Of a DNA stretch of 64,000 nucleotides, positions 28,945 to 37,610 are shown piece after piece. The position numbers were made by a program, and so were the translations under genes. Source of the stretch: Allobrachymonas chironomi DSM 19884 (lineage in GTDB: Bacteria > Pseudomonadota > Gammaproteobacteria > Burkholderiales > Burkholderiaceae_C); NCBI RefSeq assembly GCF_000374625.1, contig NZ_KB894767.1:124001-188000 (forward strand). The letters run 5' to 3'. The notes beneath the pieces were generated by a model. The model had not been told where the DNA came from. It worked only from the letters and a program-made list of their open reading frames with translations, and searched no databases. The first letter of the stretch is position 1; the number at the start of each line of letters is the position of its first letter.

Positions 28945-29577
28945 ATGATCAAGGTAGGTATCGTAGACGACCACGCGATTGTTCGTGCAGGCTTGCGCCA
29001 GTTTTTTTCCGAACAGGTGGATTTGCGCGTCGTGGGTGAGGCTGCCAGTGGCCGTGAAGCCATCGATCTGGTGCGCCAGGAAGAGCTGGATGTGCTGGTG
29101 ATGGACTTGTCGATGCCGGAGCAGAGTGGCATGGATGCGCTGGGCATGATCCGCGCCAAGGCTCCGGATCTGGGCGTGCTGATCCTCAGCGGCTATCCGG
29201 AGGAGCATTACGCGACCAACCTGATTCGTCAGGGCGCCAGCGGCTTCCTGAACAAGGAGTGCGAACCGGACGAAATCGTGACGGCGATTCGCACGATTGC
29301 CACCGGCAAGCGCTATATCAGTGCCAGTGTGGCGGATCTGCTGGCACAGCAGCTGGGCAAGTCCGGTGACGGCCTGCCGCACGAGCAGCTGTCCGAGCGC
29401 GAGTTCCAGGTGTTCCTGAAGCTGGCCAAGGGCGTGACGGCCAGCGATATCGCCGAGGAATTGTCGCTGAGCGTGAAGACGGTGAGTACCTACCGCACGC
29501 GTCTGATGGAAAAGATGAACCTCAATACCAACAGTGATTTGACCTATTACGCGCTGAAAAACCGGCTGATCGACTGA
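28945..29577 (+). CDS. NarL/FixJ-family response regulator
   Basis: Two-component regulator of 210 residues. The receiver has acidic pocket D8-D9, phospho-acceptor D54 in LVMDLSMPEQSG and K104 in GFLNKE. A LuxR-type helix-turn-helix occupies ~145-205 (LSEREFQVFLKLAKGVTASD, LSLSVKTVSTYRTRLMEKMN). It is divergent from the histidine kinase gene and convergent with a stand-alone receiver gene, suggesting one phosphorelay. Its targets cannot be told from the sequence. Confidence 0.93.
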   Translation: MIKVGIVDDHAIVRAGLRQFFSEQVDLRVVGEAASGREAIDLVRQEELDVLVMDLSMPEQSGMDALGMIRAKAPDLGVLILSGYPEEHYATNLIRQGASGFLNKECEPDEIVTAIRTIATGKRYISASVADLLAQQLGKSGDGLPHEQLSEREFQVFLKLAKGVTASDIAEELSLSVKTVSTYRTRLMEKMNLNTNSDLTYYALKNRLID

Positions 29578-29578
29578 A

Positions 29579-29622
29579 GGCCGCCGCATGGCGTGGCGCG
29601 GCAGCGCCAGTCTGCGGCCACA
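29579..29622. terminator. Nested hairpin between convergent regulator genes
   Basis: Outer arms GGCCGC (29579-29584) and GCGGCC (29614-29619) enclose TGGCG / CGCCA (29594-29598 and 29605-29609). There is no T-run, so its action as a terminator is uncertain. Confidence 0.3.
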
Positions 29623-29623
29623 T

Positions 29624-29995
29624 TCAGGTCGAAATCTCGACAAAGTATTCGATCAGCGCATCGATTTCCTTGGACTTGTCAAAGAAACGGTCCACCCCCA
29701 GGTGGTGGCAGCGTTCGCGCACGTCTTCGTTGGCGTAGTTGCTGAACACCACCATTTTCTTGTCGATCGGGCGATCCTTGCAGGCTTCGAGCACGCCAAG
29801 ACCGCTACCCTCCTTGAGAAACAGGTCGACGATGGCGACATCCCATTCGGGCAGGTGCTGGTGCAGCCAGTCGACGCCTTCCTGTTCGGTTTCGGCCATG
29901 CCGACGGTCTCGACAGAGGCCAGCTCTTCGAGGGTATCGACCAGGTTGTCACGAATGACGGGATTGTCTTCGACGATGAAGATTTTGAGTCCCAC
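29624..29995 (-). CDS. Stand-alone receiver-domain protein
   Basis: Single REC domain of 123 residues without output domain. Acidic pocket in IFIVEDNP, phospho-acceptor D57 in VAIVDLFLKEGSG, a Ser/Asn switch (VVFSNYANE) and the lysine DKSKEIDAL are all present. I chose GTG 29995 (GAGA upstream, normal receiver N-terminus); an in-frame ATG at 30034 would add 13 residues (MPEPCLPYQPEIA) but has no ribosome site. It ends head-to-head with the NarL-type gene and may act as a phosphate sink or a protein-binding switch for the same kinase. Confidence 0.87.
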   Translation of the reverse strand: MGLKIFIVEDNPVIRDNLVDTLEELASVETVGMAETEQEGVDWLHQHLPEWDVAIVDLFLKEGSGLGVLEACKDRPIDKKMVVFSNYANEDVRERCHHLGVDRFFDKSKEIDALIEYFVEIST

Positions 29996-30133
29996 GGCTA
30001 TCTCGGGTTGGTACGGCAAACAAGGTTCGGGCATGGTGCTGAGGTATTGGGCTGGACAAGAAGGGCTTGTCCATGGGCACCATGATCACCTTCGCAAGGA
30101 AGAAAGTATGCCAGCGTTGCGACCCTTGGCATG

Positions 30134-30910
30134 TCAGACCTTTCCGACAGCCTGTGGCATTTCTGCAGCACATACCGGACAGGTCGGGCGACGCTGCAGG
30201 CCGATCGGCATGAAGGACATGCGCAAGGCATCTACCAGCAGCATGGCGCGGTGCAGTTCGCTGTCATGCATGCCGAGCAGCAGCTTGAGGGCTTCGGCGG
30301 CCTGGATGCAGCCGACTATGCCGACGATAGGCGCGAAGACCCCCATGGTGGCACAACGTTCCTCTTCCGGCGGGTGGGCCGGGTCAAAGGTGCAGGCATA
30401 GCATGGGCTGTCGGCATCGTGCGCGGCGCGCACGCCGAGCTGTGCCTGGAAACGGATGGCTGCGCCCCAGACCAGATGCGTGCCCTGGGCAACACAGGCC
30501 TGGTTGACCAGTTGGCGCGTGGCAAAGTTGTCGGTGCAGTCCAGCATCACGTCGGCTTCGGCAGCCAGTCCGTTGAGCAGGGCGGCATCGGCGCGCTGGT
30601 GCAGCGCACGGATGTCGATGGTGGAGTTGACCTGTTGCAAGGCCTGGCGCACCGACAGCGTCTTTTCCATGCCGACGCGCTGTTCGGTGTGGGCGATCTG
30701 GCGCTGCAGGTTGGTCAGGTCCACCGTATCGTGATCCACCAGGGTGATGCGGCCGACGCCGGCGCTCGCCAGGTAGAGGGCAGCCGGTGAGCCGAGGCCA
30801 CCGGCACCAATGATCACGACATGCGCGTCCAGCAGCTTCTGCTGTCCGTCCACGTCGATTTCGGGCAGCAGGATATGGCGCGAATAGCGCAGCAGTTGGC
30901 TGTCATCCAT
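30134..30910 (-). CDS. moeB: HesA/MoeB/ThiF family adenylyltransferase
   Basis: E1-like enzyme of 258 residues that adenylates the C-terminus of a sulfur-carrier protein (MoaD or ThiS type). Motifs: nucleotide loop VVIIGAGGLGSPAALYL, LTNLQRQIAHTE, DCTDNFATRQLVN, and two zinc CxxC pairs (CYAC and CPVC). No rhodanese domain is fused. It starts eight bases after ctpA in the same direction, so gpmA-ctpA-moeB-like forms one minus-strand unit, as in other Burkholderiales. Whether it serves molybdopterin or thiamine synthesis is not decidable. Confidence 0.88.
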   Translation of the reverse strand: MDDSQLLRYSRHILLPEIDVDGQQKLLDAHVVIIGAGGLGSPAALYLASAGVGRITLVDHDTVDLTNLQRQIAHTEQRVGMEKTLSVRQALQQVNSTIDIRALHQRADAALLNGLAAEADVMLDCTDNFATRQLVNQACVAQGTHLVWGAAIRFQAQLGVRAAHDADSPCYACTFDPAHPPEEERCATMGVFAPIVGIVGCIQAAEALKLLLGMHDSELHRAMLLVDALRMSFMPIGLQRRPTCPVCAAEMPQAVGKV

Positions 30911-30918
30911 GGCCGGAA

Positions 30919-32421
30919 TCAGCGCGAGGCGGGTTTGCTGGCAGGCTTGGCGCTGTCGTTGCCGGAGGATTCGCTGTTTTCTTCAGGTTCGCGCACTTTC
31001 TGTGTCTTGCTGACCTGGACCGGCTGGCCCTTGAGCTGGTTCAGTGCCTGGATCAGCGGGAAGTCCTTCTCGCTGCCATATTCGGGCAGGCGCAGCTCCT
31101 CGGGGTTTTTCTTCGAATCCGCCTCGAGCTGTTTCAGGGCCTCGTCGCGTGCTTCCTCGCGTGCCTTTTCGGCCGCCGGATCCAGCTTGTCGGTACTGGA
31201 CTGGCCGTTGCTGATGTGGTGGTCCAGATCGGCTTCGCGGGTGCGCAGGGCGGCATAACGCGTGCCTTCGGCCGATTCATCGACCATCACATCGGGCACG
31301 ATGCCGGTGGCCTGGATCGCCTTGCCGGTGGGGGTGTAATAGCGGGCGGTGGTGATCTTCAGGGCGGTGTCCGGGCCCAGCGGACGCACGGTTTGCACCG
31401 AGCCCTTGCCAAAGGTCTGGCTGCCCATGATGGTGGCGCGCTTGTAGTCCTGCAGCGCACCGGCCACGATTTCGCTGGCCGAGGCCGAGCCTTCGTTCAC
31501 CAGCACCACCAGTGGCACCTTCTTCAGGGCTTCGGGCAGATCCTTCAGCGGATCGCCGGCGGTCAGCGTGCGCACATAGTCCTGCGGCACGGCGCGGTAG
31601 GTCTGGTTGCTTTCGGGAATCTGTCCCTTGGTGCTGACGATGACCTTGCCCTGGGGCAGGAAGGCCGCAGAGATGGCGATGGCGGCATCGAGCAGGCCAC
31701 CCGGGTCATTGCGCAGATCCAGTACCAGGCCCTTGAGGTTGGGGTCGGCAGCGTAGAGTTCGTTGACCTTGCGCACGAAGTCGGGCACGGTGCGTTCCTG
31801 GAACTGCGTCAGGCGCACCCAGCCGTAGCCGGGCTCGATCATCTTGCTGCGCACGGATTGCGTACGGATTTCGGCACGCGTGATGGTGACCGGGAAGGTG
31901 CGGCTCTCGGACTTGCGCCAGACTGTCAGCACCACCTTGGTGTTGACCTGGCCGCGCATGCGCTTGACCGCGTCGCTGAGTGACATGCCGCGTACCGCCT
32001 TGTCGTCCACGCGGGTGATCATGTCACCGGCCAGGATGCCGGCCTTGTCGGCCGGGGAGCCTTCAATCGGGGAGACGACCTTGATCAGGCCGTCTTCCTG
32101 CGTGATTTCGATGCCGACACCGACGAACTTGCCGGAGGTGCTTTCGCGGAATTCCTTGTAGGCCTTCTTGTCGTAGTACTGGGAGTGCGGATCCAGGCCG
32201 GACACCATGCCGGAGATGGCATCGGTGATCAGCTTCTTGTCATCAACGGGCTCCACATAGCTGTTCTTGACCATGCCGAAGACGGCAGCCAGCTGCTGCA
32301 GCTCTTCGAGTGGCAGCGGATCAGTCGTGCCACGCGCCAGCGACTGTACCGAAACGGTGGCCATGGCACCTGCCAGGATGCCGGCCGATACCCAGCCTGC
32401 CGCTTTCAACTTGGAACCCAT
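30919..32421 (-). CDS. ctpA: Carboxy-terminal processing protease (S41 family)
   Basis: Periplasmic S41 protease of 500 residues that trims or degrades proteins from their C-terminus. A signal/anchor helix (~7-27), an N-terminal helical region, a PDZ domain (~95-180, VGVGIEITQEDGLIKVV) and the catalytic domain with Ser in GSASASEI (S314) and Lys in FGKGSVQT (K339) are visible. The last ~100 residues are charged and disordered-looking (Lys/Glu/Ser/Pro-rich). In relatives the enzyme needs a lipoprotein activator or processes envelope proteins; none lies next door. Confidence 0.94.
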   Translation of the reverse strand: MGSKLKAAGWVSAGILAGAMATVSVQSLARGTTDPLPLEELQQLAAVFGMVKNSYVEPVDDKKLITDAISGMVSGLDPHSQYYDKKAYKEFRESTSGKFVGVGIEITQEDGLIKVVSPIEGSPADKAGILAGDMITRVDDKAVRGMSLSDAVKRMRGQVNTKVVLTVWRKSESRTFPVTITRAEIRTQSVRSKMIEPGYGWVRLTQFQERTVPDFVRKVNELYAADPNLKGLVLDLRNDPGGLLDAAIAISAAFLPQGKVIVSTKGQIPESNQTYRAVPQDYVRTLTAGDPLKDLPEALKKVPLVVLVNEGSASASEIVAGALQDYKRATIMGSQTFGKGSVQTVRPLGPDTALKITTARYYTPTGKAIQATGIVPDVMVDESAEGTRYAALRTREADLDHHISNGQSSTDKLDPAAEKAREEARDEALKQLEADSKKNPEELRLPEYGSEKDFPLIQALNQLKGQPVQVSKTQKVREPEENSESSGNDSAKPASKPASR

Positions 32422-32586
32422 GTATGCCCTCTCCTGTAGGGGAATGTTTTGCTTGCAGGACCGACAGGAGGCTTGTCAGTCAACGGCATCCACTATACAC
32501 GCTGCATAAAAACCACACGGGCATGCACTCGCCGACAGTTGTAACGCATCGTCAGGCGGGCATGCCCGGTGGCAGGGGGCAGCGGC

Positions 32587-33321
32587 TTATTGCTTGCCTT
32601 GCGCGGCCACGGCCTTGGCAGCCGCTTCGGCAGCGGCGGAGTCGCCCAGGTAATGGTGGCGGATCGGCTTCAGGTTGGCGTCCAGTTCGTAGACCAGCGG
32701 AATGCCGTTGGGGATGTTCAGGCCGACGATATCGGTTTCGGAGATGTCGTCCAGGTACTTGATCAGGGCGCGGATGGAGTTGCCGTGGGCCGCGATCACG
32801 ACGCGCTTGCCGGAGGTGATGGCGGGCGCAATGGAATCGTTCCAGAACGGCAGCACACGGGCCACGGTGTCTTTCAGGCACTCGGTCAGCGGTACCTCGA
32901 CGCCGGCGTAGCGGCGGTCATCGCGTTCGCTGCGCGGATCGTCGGCAGCCAGGGACGGCGGCGGCGTATCGTAGCTGCGGCGCCAGACCAGCACCTGCTC
33001 GTCGCCATATTTCTGTGCGGTTTCGGCCTTGTTGAGGCCCTGCAGGCCGCCATAGTGGCGCTCGTTCAGGCGCCAGGACTTGATGGTGGGCAGCCACTGG
33101 CAGTCCATGGCGTCCAGGCAGTGCCACAGCGTGTGGATGGCGCGCTTGAGCACGCTGGTGTAGGCCAGGTCGAATTCGTAGCCGTTCTCACGCAGCAGCT
33201 TGCCGGCCTGCTGGGCCTGCTGCACGCCGGTGTCGGTCAGGTCGACATCGGTCCAGCCGGTAAAACGGTTTTCGAGGTTCCAGGTGGATTCGCCGTGGCG
33301 GATCAGGACGAGTTTGTACAT
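32587..33321 (-). CDS. gpmA: 2,3-bisphosphoglycerate-dependent phosphoglycerate mutase
   Basis: Glycolytic interconversion of 3- and 2-phosphoglycerate. The 244 residues show the phosphohistidine motif [20 protein letters not shown] at the N-terminus, the second acid/base segment [19 protein letters not shown] and the late histidine in [17 protein letters not shown] chose ATG 33321 ([12 protein letters not shown]), with GTGAG upstream; a GTG four codons earlier is possible. An Ala-rich tail ends the protein. First gene of the gpmA-ctpA-moeB-like run and divergent from the rhodanese gene. Confidence 0.96.
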   Translation of the reverse strand: MYKLVLIRHGESTWNLENRFTGWTDVDLTDTGVQQAQQAGKLLRENGYEFDLAYTSVLKRAIHTLWHCLDAMDCQWLPTIKSWRLNERHYGGLQGLNKAETAQKYGDEQVLVWRRSYDTPPPSLAADDPRSERDDRRYAGVEVPLTECLKDTVARVLPFWNDSIAPAITSGKRVVIAAHGNSIRALIKYLDDISETDIVGLNIPNGIPLVYELDANLKPIRHHYLGDSAAAEAAAKAVAAQGKQ

Positions 33322-33443
33322 GTCAGTGCTCACAATACTGGGGGAACAGGGACTTTTCCGTGCGCGTTACGCACGGGGCAATCTGCTATTCTAGAATCCA
33401 TCCTTGTCCCATGGACACAATTAACTCCCAAAAGAGGTTTTAC

Positions 33444-33860
33444 GTGGATTTTTTGCTGAATAACTGGATGCTGATCCTGGTTGCACTGCTGTCTGGCGGC
33501 ATGCTGATCTGGCAGGCGAAGAATGGTGGCGGTGCCCAGGCCGGCCTGACGGTGGCCGATGCGGTGCAGAAAATGAACCGCGAGAAGGCCGTGATGGTCG
33601 ATGTGCGCGACGCGGCCGAATACGCTGCAGAACGCATCGCCCAGTCCAAGCATGTGCCACTGGCCGAGCTGGCCGACAAGCTGCCGCAGGTGGTCAAGAA
33701 CAAGAAGACCCCGGTGCTGTTCATCTGCTCCACCGGCATGCGCTCCGGCCGTGCTGCTGCCGTGGCCCGCAAGATGGGCTACGAGGAGTGCCACAATGTG
33801 GCTGGCGGCATGCGCAGCTGGAAGGCGGCCAACATGCCGCTGCAGACGGCCAAGGCCTGA
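33444..33860 (+). CDS. Membrane-anchored rhodanese-like protein
   Basis: Rhodanese-domain protein of 138 residues (E. coli YibN type). An N-terminal transmembrane helix (MDFLLNNWMLILVALLSGGM) is followed by one rhodanese domain (~40-130) with the active-site loop ICSTGMRSGR carrying the catalytic Cys. The start is GTG 33444 with AAGAGG six bases upstream; a longer in-frame reading from ATG 33411 would add 11 residues. The order rhodanese-grxC-secB-gpsA is common in proteobacteria. Likely role in sulfur transfer at the membrane; substrate unknown. Confidence 0.9.
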   Translation: MDFLLNNWMLILVALLSGGMLIWQAKNGGGAQAGLTVADAVQKMNREKAVMVDVRDAAEYAAERIAQSKHVPLAELADKLPQVVKNKKTPVLFICSTGMRSGRAAAVARKMGYEECHNVAGGMRSWKAANMPLQTAKA

Positions 33861-33917
33861 GACCCCCGGTGCCGGCAGCCCGGTGGCAGCCGGTATCGCT
33901 TTTACGAGAACAAGAAG

Positions 33918-34175
33918 ATGCAACCCGTCACCATTTACACCACGCCGTACTGCCCGTACTGCATCCGTGCCAAGATGCTGCTGGATGAACGCGGCGTGAC
34001 CGAACTGAACGAAATCCGTATCGACCAGGATCGTGAGCTGCGCAAGCAGATGATCGAGCGCACCGGTCGCCGCACAGTGCCGCAGATTTATATCGGCGAT
34101 CACCACGTGGGTGGCTGCGACGATCTGGTCGCCCTGGACCGCGAAGGCAAGCTCGAGGCTCTGCTGCAGGGCTGA
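33918..34175 (+). CDS. grxC: Glutaredoxin 3
   Basis: Thiol-disulfide reductase of 85 residues. The dithiol active site is CPYC near residues 12-15 (TTPYCPYCIRAKMLL), with the conserved cis-Pro segment RRTVPQIYIGDHHVGGCDDL that binds glutathione. AAGAAG precedes ATG 33918. It lies 57 bases after the rhodanese gene and before secB. Confidence 0.95.
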   Translation: MQPVTIYTTPYCPYCIRAKMLLDERGVTELNEIRIDQDRELRKQMIERTGRRTVPQIYIGDHHVGGCDDLVALDREGKLEALLQG

Positions 34176-34215
34176 TGCCCGCCCTCATCGTTGTCGCAGA
34201 TATGTCCTGAACAGC

Positions 34216-34224
34216 TGCGATAAT
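34216..34224 (+). promoter_or_regulatory. Predicted extended -10 element before secB
   Basis: TGCGATAAT has the TG-N-TATAAT pattern of an extended -10 box, about 30 bases before the secB start. No -35 box of normal spacing is seen. Confidence 0.35.
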
Positions 34225-34256
34225 GTTTTTTTACCGTAACCGCAAGGCAGATGACC

Positions 34257-34712
34257 ATGGCAGAAACCGATAACCAAGATCCCGTATTCAGCATTCAGCG
34301 CATGTACCTGAAGGAAGCATCGCTGGAGCAGCCCAACTCGCCCGCCATCCTGCTGGAGCAGGTGGCTCCTGGCGTGGACATCCAGCTCAGCGTGGGCAGC
34401 GAACAGGTGGCTGACGGCATCTACGAAGTGGTGGTGACCGCCAATGTGCATACCAAGCTGGAAAACCGCACCGTGTTCATGATCGAGGCGCGTCAGGCCG
34501 GCATCTTCGAGATCCGCAACCTGCCCGAAGAGCAGATGGGTGGCGTGCTCGGCGTGGCCTGCCCGCAAATCATCTACCCCTATCTGCGTGGCAATGTGGC
34601 TGACCTGATCCAGCGCGCCGGCTTCCCGCCCGTGCATCTGGCCGAGATCAACTTCCAGGCCATGTACGAGCACCAGCTGGCCGAAGCGGCCGAGCAGCCG
34701 CAGGTGCAATAA
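34257..34712 (+). CDS. secB: Protein-export chaperone SecB
   Basis: Tetrameric cytosolic chaperone that keeps preproteins unfolded and hands them to SecA. The 151 residues show [26 protein letters not shown]-type strands (here [19 protein letters not shown]) and the SecA-binding [16 protein letters not shown] segment. ATG 34257 (MAETDNQD) is better spaced from AAGG than ATG 34251. It follows grxC and precedes gpsA, the order seen in E. coli. Confidence 0.96.
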   Translation: MAETDNQDPVFSIQRMYLKEASLEQPNSPAILLEQVAPGVDIQLSVGSEQVADGIYEVVVTANVHTKLENRTVFMIEARQAGIFEIRNLPEEQMGGVLGVACPQIIYPYLRGNVADLIQRAGFPPVHLAEINFQAMYEHQLAEAAEQPQVQ

Positions 34713-34717
34713 TGGCT

Positions 34718-34774
34718 ACCGGCGCAAGCCGGTGTTCCATGTGGTTCGGGGCGCTGCGGCGCCCTGAACTGTTT
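34718..34774 (+). terminator. Two hairpins after secB
   Basis: ACCGGC-GCAA-GCCGGT (34718-34733) and an 11-bp stem GTTCGGGGCGC / GCGCCCTGAAC (34744-34754, 34759-34769) followed by TGTTTCT. They could attenuate transcription between secB and gpsA. Confidence 0.5.
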
Positions 34775-34809
34775 CTGCGTCGTCCGTGACGGCGTTTCGG
34801 GAGAAAGGA

Positions 34810-35838
34810 ATGAAGATTGCCGTCCTGGGTGCCGGCGCGTGGGGCACAGCGGTCGCCATCAGCGCAGCACAAGGCCACAGCGTCGATCTGTGGACGCGCC
34901 AGCCGGCGCATGCCGATGCCATGCGCAGCGAAGGCGTGAACACGCGCTACCTGCCGGGCATTGCCTTGCCGCCAGCGCTGCGTGTGCATGGCGGGCAGGC
35001 CACGGTGGCCGCGCTGCAAGAGCACGATCTGGTGATCGTGGCAACGCCGACGGCGGCGCTGCGTGAGCAGCTGCTGCAATTGCGCGGCTGCCAGGTGCCG
35101 CTGGTCTGGCTGTGCAAAGGGTTCGAGCAGGTGCAGCCGGGAGCGGGCTTTGGCCTGCTGCCGCATGAGGTAATGGCCGAAGTGGCGCCGGAACTGCAGG
35201 CCGGCGTGCTGAGCGGGCCGAGCTTTGCCCAGGAGGTGGCGCATCTGCAGGCCACCGCGCTGGTGGTGGCGAGTCCGAACGAGGGCGTGTGTGAGCGCGT
35301 GGTGGAGACACTGCACAACAGCACCTTGCGCGTCTACCGCAGCCAGGACTGGATTGGCGTGGAAGTGGGCGGAGCTGTCAAGAACGTGCTGGCGATTGCC
35401 ACCGGCGTGCTTGATGGCCTGCGCGAGTTGCAGCAACCCGGTCGCAGCGTGCCGGGCCTGAATGCGCGTGCGGCGCTGCTGACACGTGGTCTGGCCGAAA
35501 TGACGCGGCTGGGCGTCGCCATGGGGGCGCAGCCGGCGACCTTCATGGGCTTGAGCGGCATGGGCGATCTGGTACTGACGGCGACTGGCGAGCTGAGCCG
35601 CAACCGCAAGGTCGGCCTGCTGCTGGCGCAGGGCATGCGTGCCGAACAGGCCGTGCAAAGCCTGGGCCATGTGGCCGAAGGGGCATACAGTGCGCACACG
35701 GTGCTGGCACGTGCACGCACGCTGGGAGTGGACATGCCGATTACGCGCTGCGTGGTGGGCCTGCTTGATGGCAGTATCGACGCCGAGCGTGCCGCGCGCT
35801 TCCTGATGGAGCGCGACGCCAAGACCGAGCACGGATAA
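34810..35838 (+). CDS. gpsA: Glycerol-3-phosphate dehydrogenase [NAD(P)+]
   Basis: Reduces dihydroxyacetone phosphate to sn-glycerol 3-phosphate for phospholipid synthesis. The 342 residues start with the Rossmann motif [16 protein letters not shown] and contain VSGPSFA-type sequence ([11 protein letters not shown]), the catalytic Lys in [30 protein letters not shown] and [16 protein letters not shown] lies six bases before ATG 34810; an upstream ATG at 34786 is less likely. Last gene of the rhodanese-grxC-secB-gpsA run. Confidence 0.96.
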   Translation: MKIAVLGAGAWGTAVAISAAQGHSVDLWTRQPAHADAMRSEGVNTRYLPGIALPPALRVHGGQATVAALQEHDLVIVATPTAALREQLLQLRGCQVPLVWLCKGFEQVQPGAGFGLLPHEVMAEVAPELQAGVLSGPSFAQEVAHLQATALVVASPNEGVCERVVETLHNSTLRVYRSQDWIGVEVGGAVKNVLAIATGVLDGLRELQQPGRSVPGLNARAALLTRGLAEMTRLGVAMGAQPATFMGLSGMGDLVLTATGELSRNRKVGLLLAQGMRAEQAVQSLGHVAEGAYSAHTVLARARTLGVDMPITRCVVGLLDGSIDAERAARFLMERDAKTEHG

Positions 35839-35847
35839 CAGGCGGAT

Positions 35848-36699
35848 TCAGCTGGGGGTAAAGGCCAGGCGCACGTAGATCGGCGCAAAGGCCTCGCCCT
35901 GGGTGATGTCGACCAGGCCTTCCTTGGCCAGTTCCAGCAGGGCGACGAAGGTGACGACCAGTACCGGTACGCCACGCGAGGGATCGAACAGTTCGCCAAA
36001 CTCCAGGAAGCGGCGGCCCTGCAGCCGCTTGAGCACCTGGCTCATGTGCTCGCGTACGCTGAGGTGTTCGCGGCCGATGCGGTGGTGCTGCACCAGCCGG
36101 GCGCGCTTGAGGATGTCGGCCCAGGCCTGACGCAGATCATCCAGATGGACATCGGGAAAGCGTGGCTGCAGCGATTGCTCGACATGGCCATGGGCACGGA
36201 AGAAATCGCGGCCGTATTGCGGCAGCGTGGCCAGCTGTGCGGCTGCCAGCTTGATGCGCTCGTATTCCTGCAGGCGGCGTACTAATTCGGCACGCGGGTC
36301 TTCGGCTTCTTCGCCGTCGGCGCTCTTGCGCGGCGGCAGCAGCATGCGCGACTTGATCTCGATCAGCATCGCGGCCATGAGCAGGTATTCGGCGGCCAGT
36401 TCGAGGTTGCGGCTGCGGATTTCATCGACATATTCCAGATACTGGCGCGTGACAGCGGCCATGGGAATGTCGAGGATATTGAAGTTCTGCTTGCGGATCA
36501 GGTAGAGCAGCAAGTCCAGCGGGCCCTCGAAGGCTTCGAGGAAGATCTCGAGGGCATCGGGTGGGATGTAGAGATCCTGCGGAACGGAAAACAGCGGCTC
36601 GCCGTACAGCCGTGCCACGGCCACGTGGTCGATGACATCGGGAAGCTGCAGTTCAGGGTCAAGGCTTACCTGACCCGCGTTGGATAGCGGGGTACTCAC
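35848..36699 (-). CDS. scpA: Segregation and condensation protein A
   Basis: Kleisin subunit that bridges the SMC ATPase heads with ScpB. The 283 residues contain the family signature FEGPLDLLLYLIRKQNFNILDIPM near residue 55, ELAAEYLLMAAMLIEIKSRMLLP, and a C-terminal winged-helix part (VVTFVALLELAKEGLVDITQ). The likely start is GTG 36699 (MSTPLSNAG), just after the DUF3460 gene; the frame is open further upstream to 36828, overlapping that gene, without a conserved N-terminus. scpB is not in the window. Confidence 0.92.
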   Translation of the reverse strand: MSTPLSNAGQVSLDPELQLPDVIDHVAVARLYGEPLFSVPQDLYIPPDALEIFLEAFEGPLDLLLYLIRKQNFNILDIPMAAVTRQYLEYVDEIRSRNLELAAEYLLMAAMLIEIKSRMLLPPRKSADGEEAEDPRAELVRRLQEYERIKLAAAQLATLPQYGRDFFRAHGHVEQSLQPRFPDVHLDDLRQAWADILKRARLVQHHRIGREHLSVREHMSQVLKRLQGRRFLEFGELFDPSRGVPVLVVTFVALLELAKEGLVDITQGEAFAPIYVRLAFTPS

Positions 36700-36734
36700 G
36701 CCAGGGGTGGGCGACCAGCGGGCCGCCGCGGGGA

Positions 36735-36941
36735 TCAGTCGGCGTTGGTGCCGTAGACGTAAGGCTTTTGCGCAACGCGGCCGGCTTCGTACTGGGCACG
36801 GATTTCCGGATCCTGCTCGCGGTCCCACAGCAGGGAGCGGCCATGTCGTTGCTGGGCTTCGAGTTCGGGGTTCTGCTTTTTCAGGGCGTTGATGAACTCG
36901 GTGGCGTCGGAGCGGTAGTCAGGGCGGCGGAACAGATACAT
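36735..36941 (-). CDS. DUF3460 family small protein
   Basis: Short protein of 68 residues, MYLFRRPDYRSDATEFINAL at the start, followed by a charged helix (KKQNPELEAQQRHGRSLLWD) and ending YVYGTNAD. This family is seen in betaproteobacteria directly before scpA, as here (35-base gap). Function unknown. ATG 36941 begins the conserved sequence; an in-frame ATG at 36977 would add 12 residues. Confidence 0.85.
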   Translation of the reverse strand: MYLFRRPDYRSDATEFINALKKQNPELEAQQRHGRSLLWDREQDPEIRAQYEAGRVAQKPYVYGTNAD

Positions 36942-37058
36942 GATGCGACAATCCAGAGAAAATGAGGCGCGCAACAATGCGCAATATCCTGTATTTTAGC
37001 GTTTCCCGCAGCGCTTGCGGGCTATCGGGCCTTGCGTCCATCTGAAGGAGTGTCTGAC

Positions 37059-37589
37059 ATGCGTTTTCCGTTCCGTTCTTCCCGTGGCTGGTGGCTGGGT
37101 GCTGCGGCAGCCACCCTGTGCAGCGTGCTGCTGCTGCAGGGCTGTGACAACGAACGCATCACCACCACCGAAGAGGGCTTTACCACCGAGAACGAGGTGT
37201 ACGCCAAGTGGGGGCAGCCGGAGAACGTGTGGGATGGCCCGGATGGCGAGCGCATTCTGGAGTACAACCGCCAGCCGCAAGGCGTGGTGAACTACATGAT
37301 CAGCGTGGGTCCGGATGGCAAGGTGTCGGCGCTGCGCCAGGTGCTGACGCGCGTCAATTTCGACAAGGTGCAGCCGGGCATGATGATGGAAGATGTGCGC
37401 CGCATGCTGGGCAAGCCGGCCAAGCAGACGACTTACCCGATCAAGGGCGAGACAGTCTATATCTGGCGTTTCCGCGAAGGCAATGCGCTGAGCAACCAGT
37501 TCGTGGTGACCTTTGACCGCGACCTGCGTGTGCTGTCCACTGCCATTACCGACGATCCGATGGATCCGCACAGCCCGGACAAGTCCTGA
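37059..37589 (+). CDS. SmpA/BamE-type outer-membrane lipoprotein
   Basis: Lipoprotein of 176 residues: a signal peptide with lipobox LLLQGC (acylated Cys near residue 27), then a domain resembling the SmpA/OmlA (BamE) fold, with two similar halves, YAKWGQPENVWDGPDGERIL and DVRRMLGKPAKQTTYPIKG. This suggests a duplicated BamE-like repeat. It is not next to bam or fur genes, so it is more likely a BamE-like paralogue than BamE itself. GAAGGAG lies before ATG 37059. Confidence 0.8.
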   Translation: MRFPFRSSRGWWLGAAAATLCSVLLLQGCDNERITTTEEGFTTENEVYAKWGQPENVWDGPDGERILEYNRQPQGVVNYMISVGPDGKVSALRQVLTRVNFDKVQPGMMMEDVRRMLGKPAKQTTYPIKGETVYIWRFREGNALSNQFVVTFDRDLRVLSTAITDDPMDPHSPDKS

Positions 37590-37610
37590 GCCGTGTCGGG
37601 CCTGAACTGA

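Noticed and set aside
32548-32572. Palindromic GC-rich sequence CGGGCATGCCCG downstream of gpmA
   Set aside because: The centre leaves too small a loop and there is no T-run, so it is not a convincing terminator.
33388-33397. Palindrome ATTCTAGAAT in the gpmA-rhodanese gap
   Set aside because: Ten bases only. It could hold -10 boxes for both genes, but no matching -35 boxes are seen and chance occurrence is likely.
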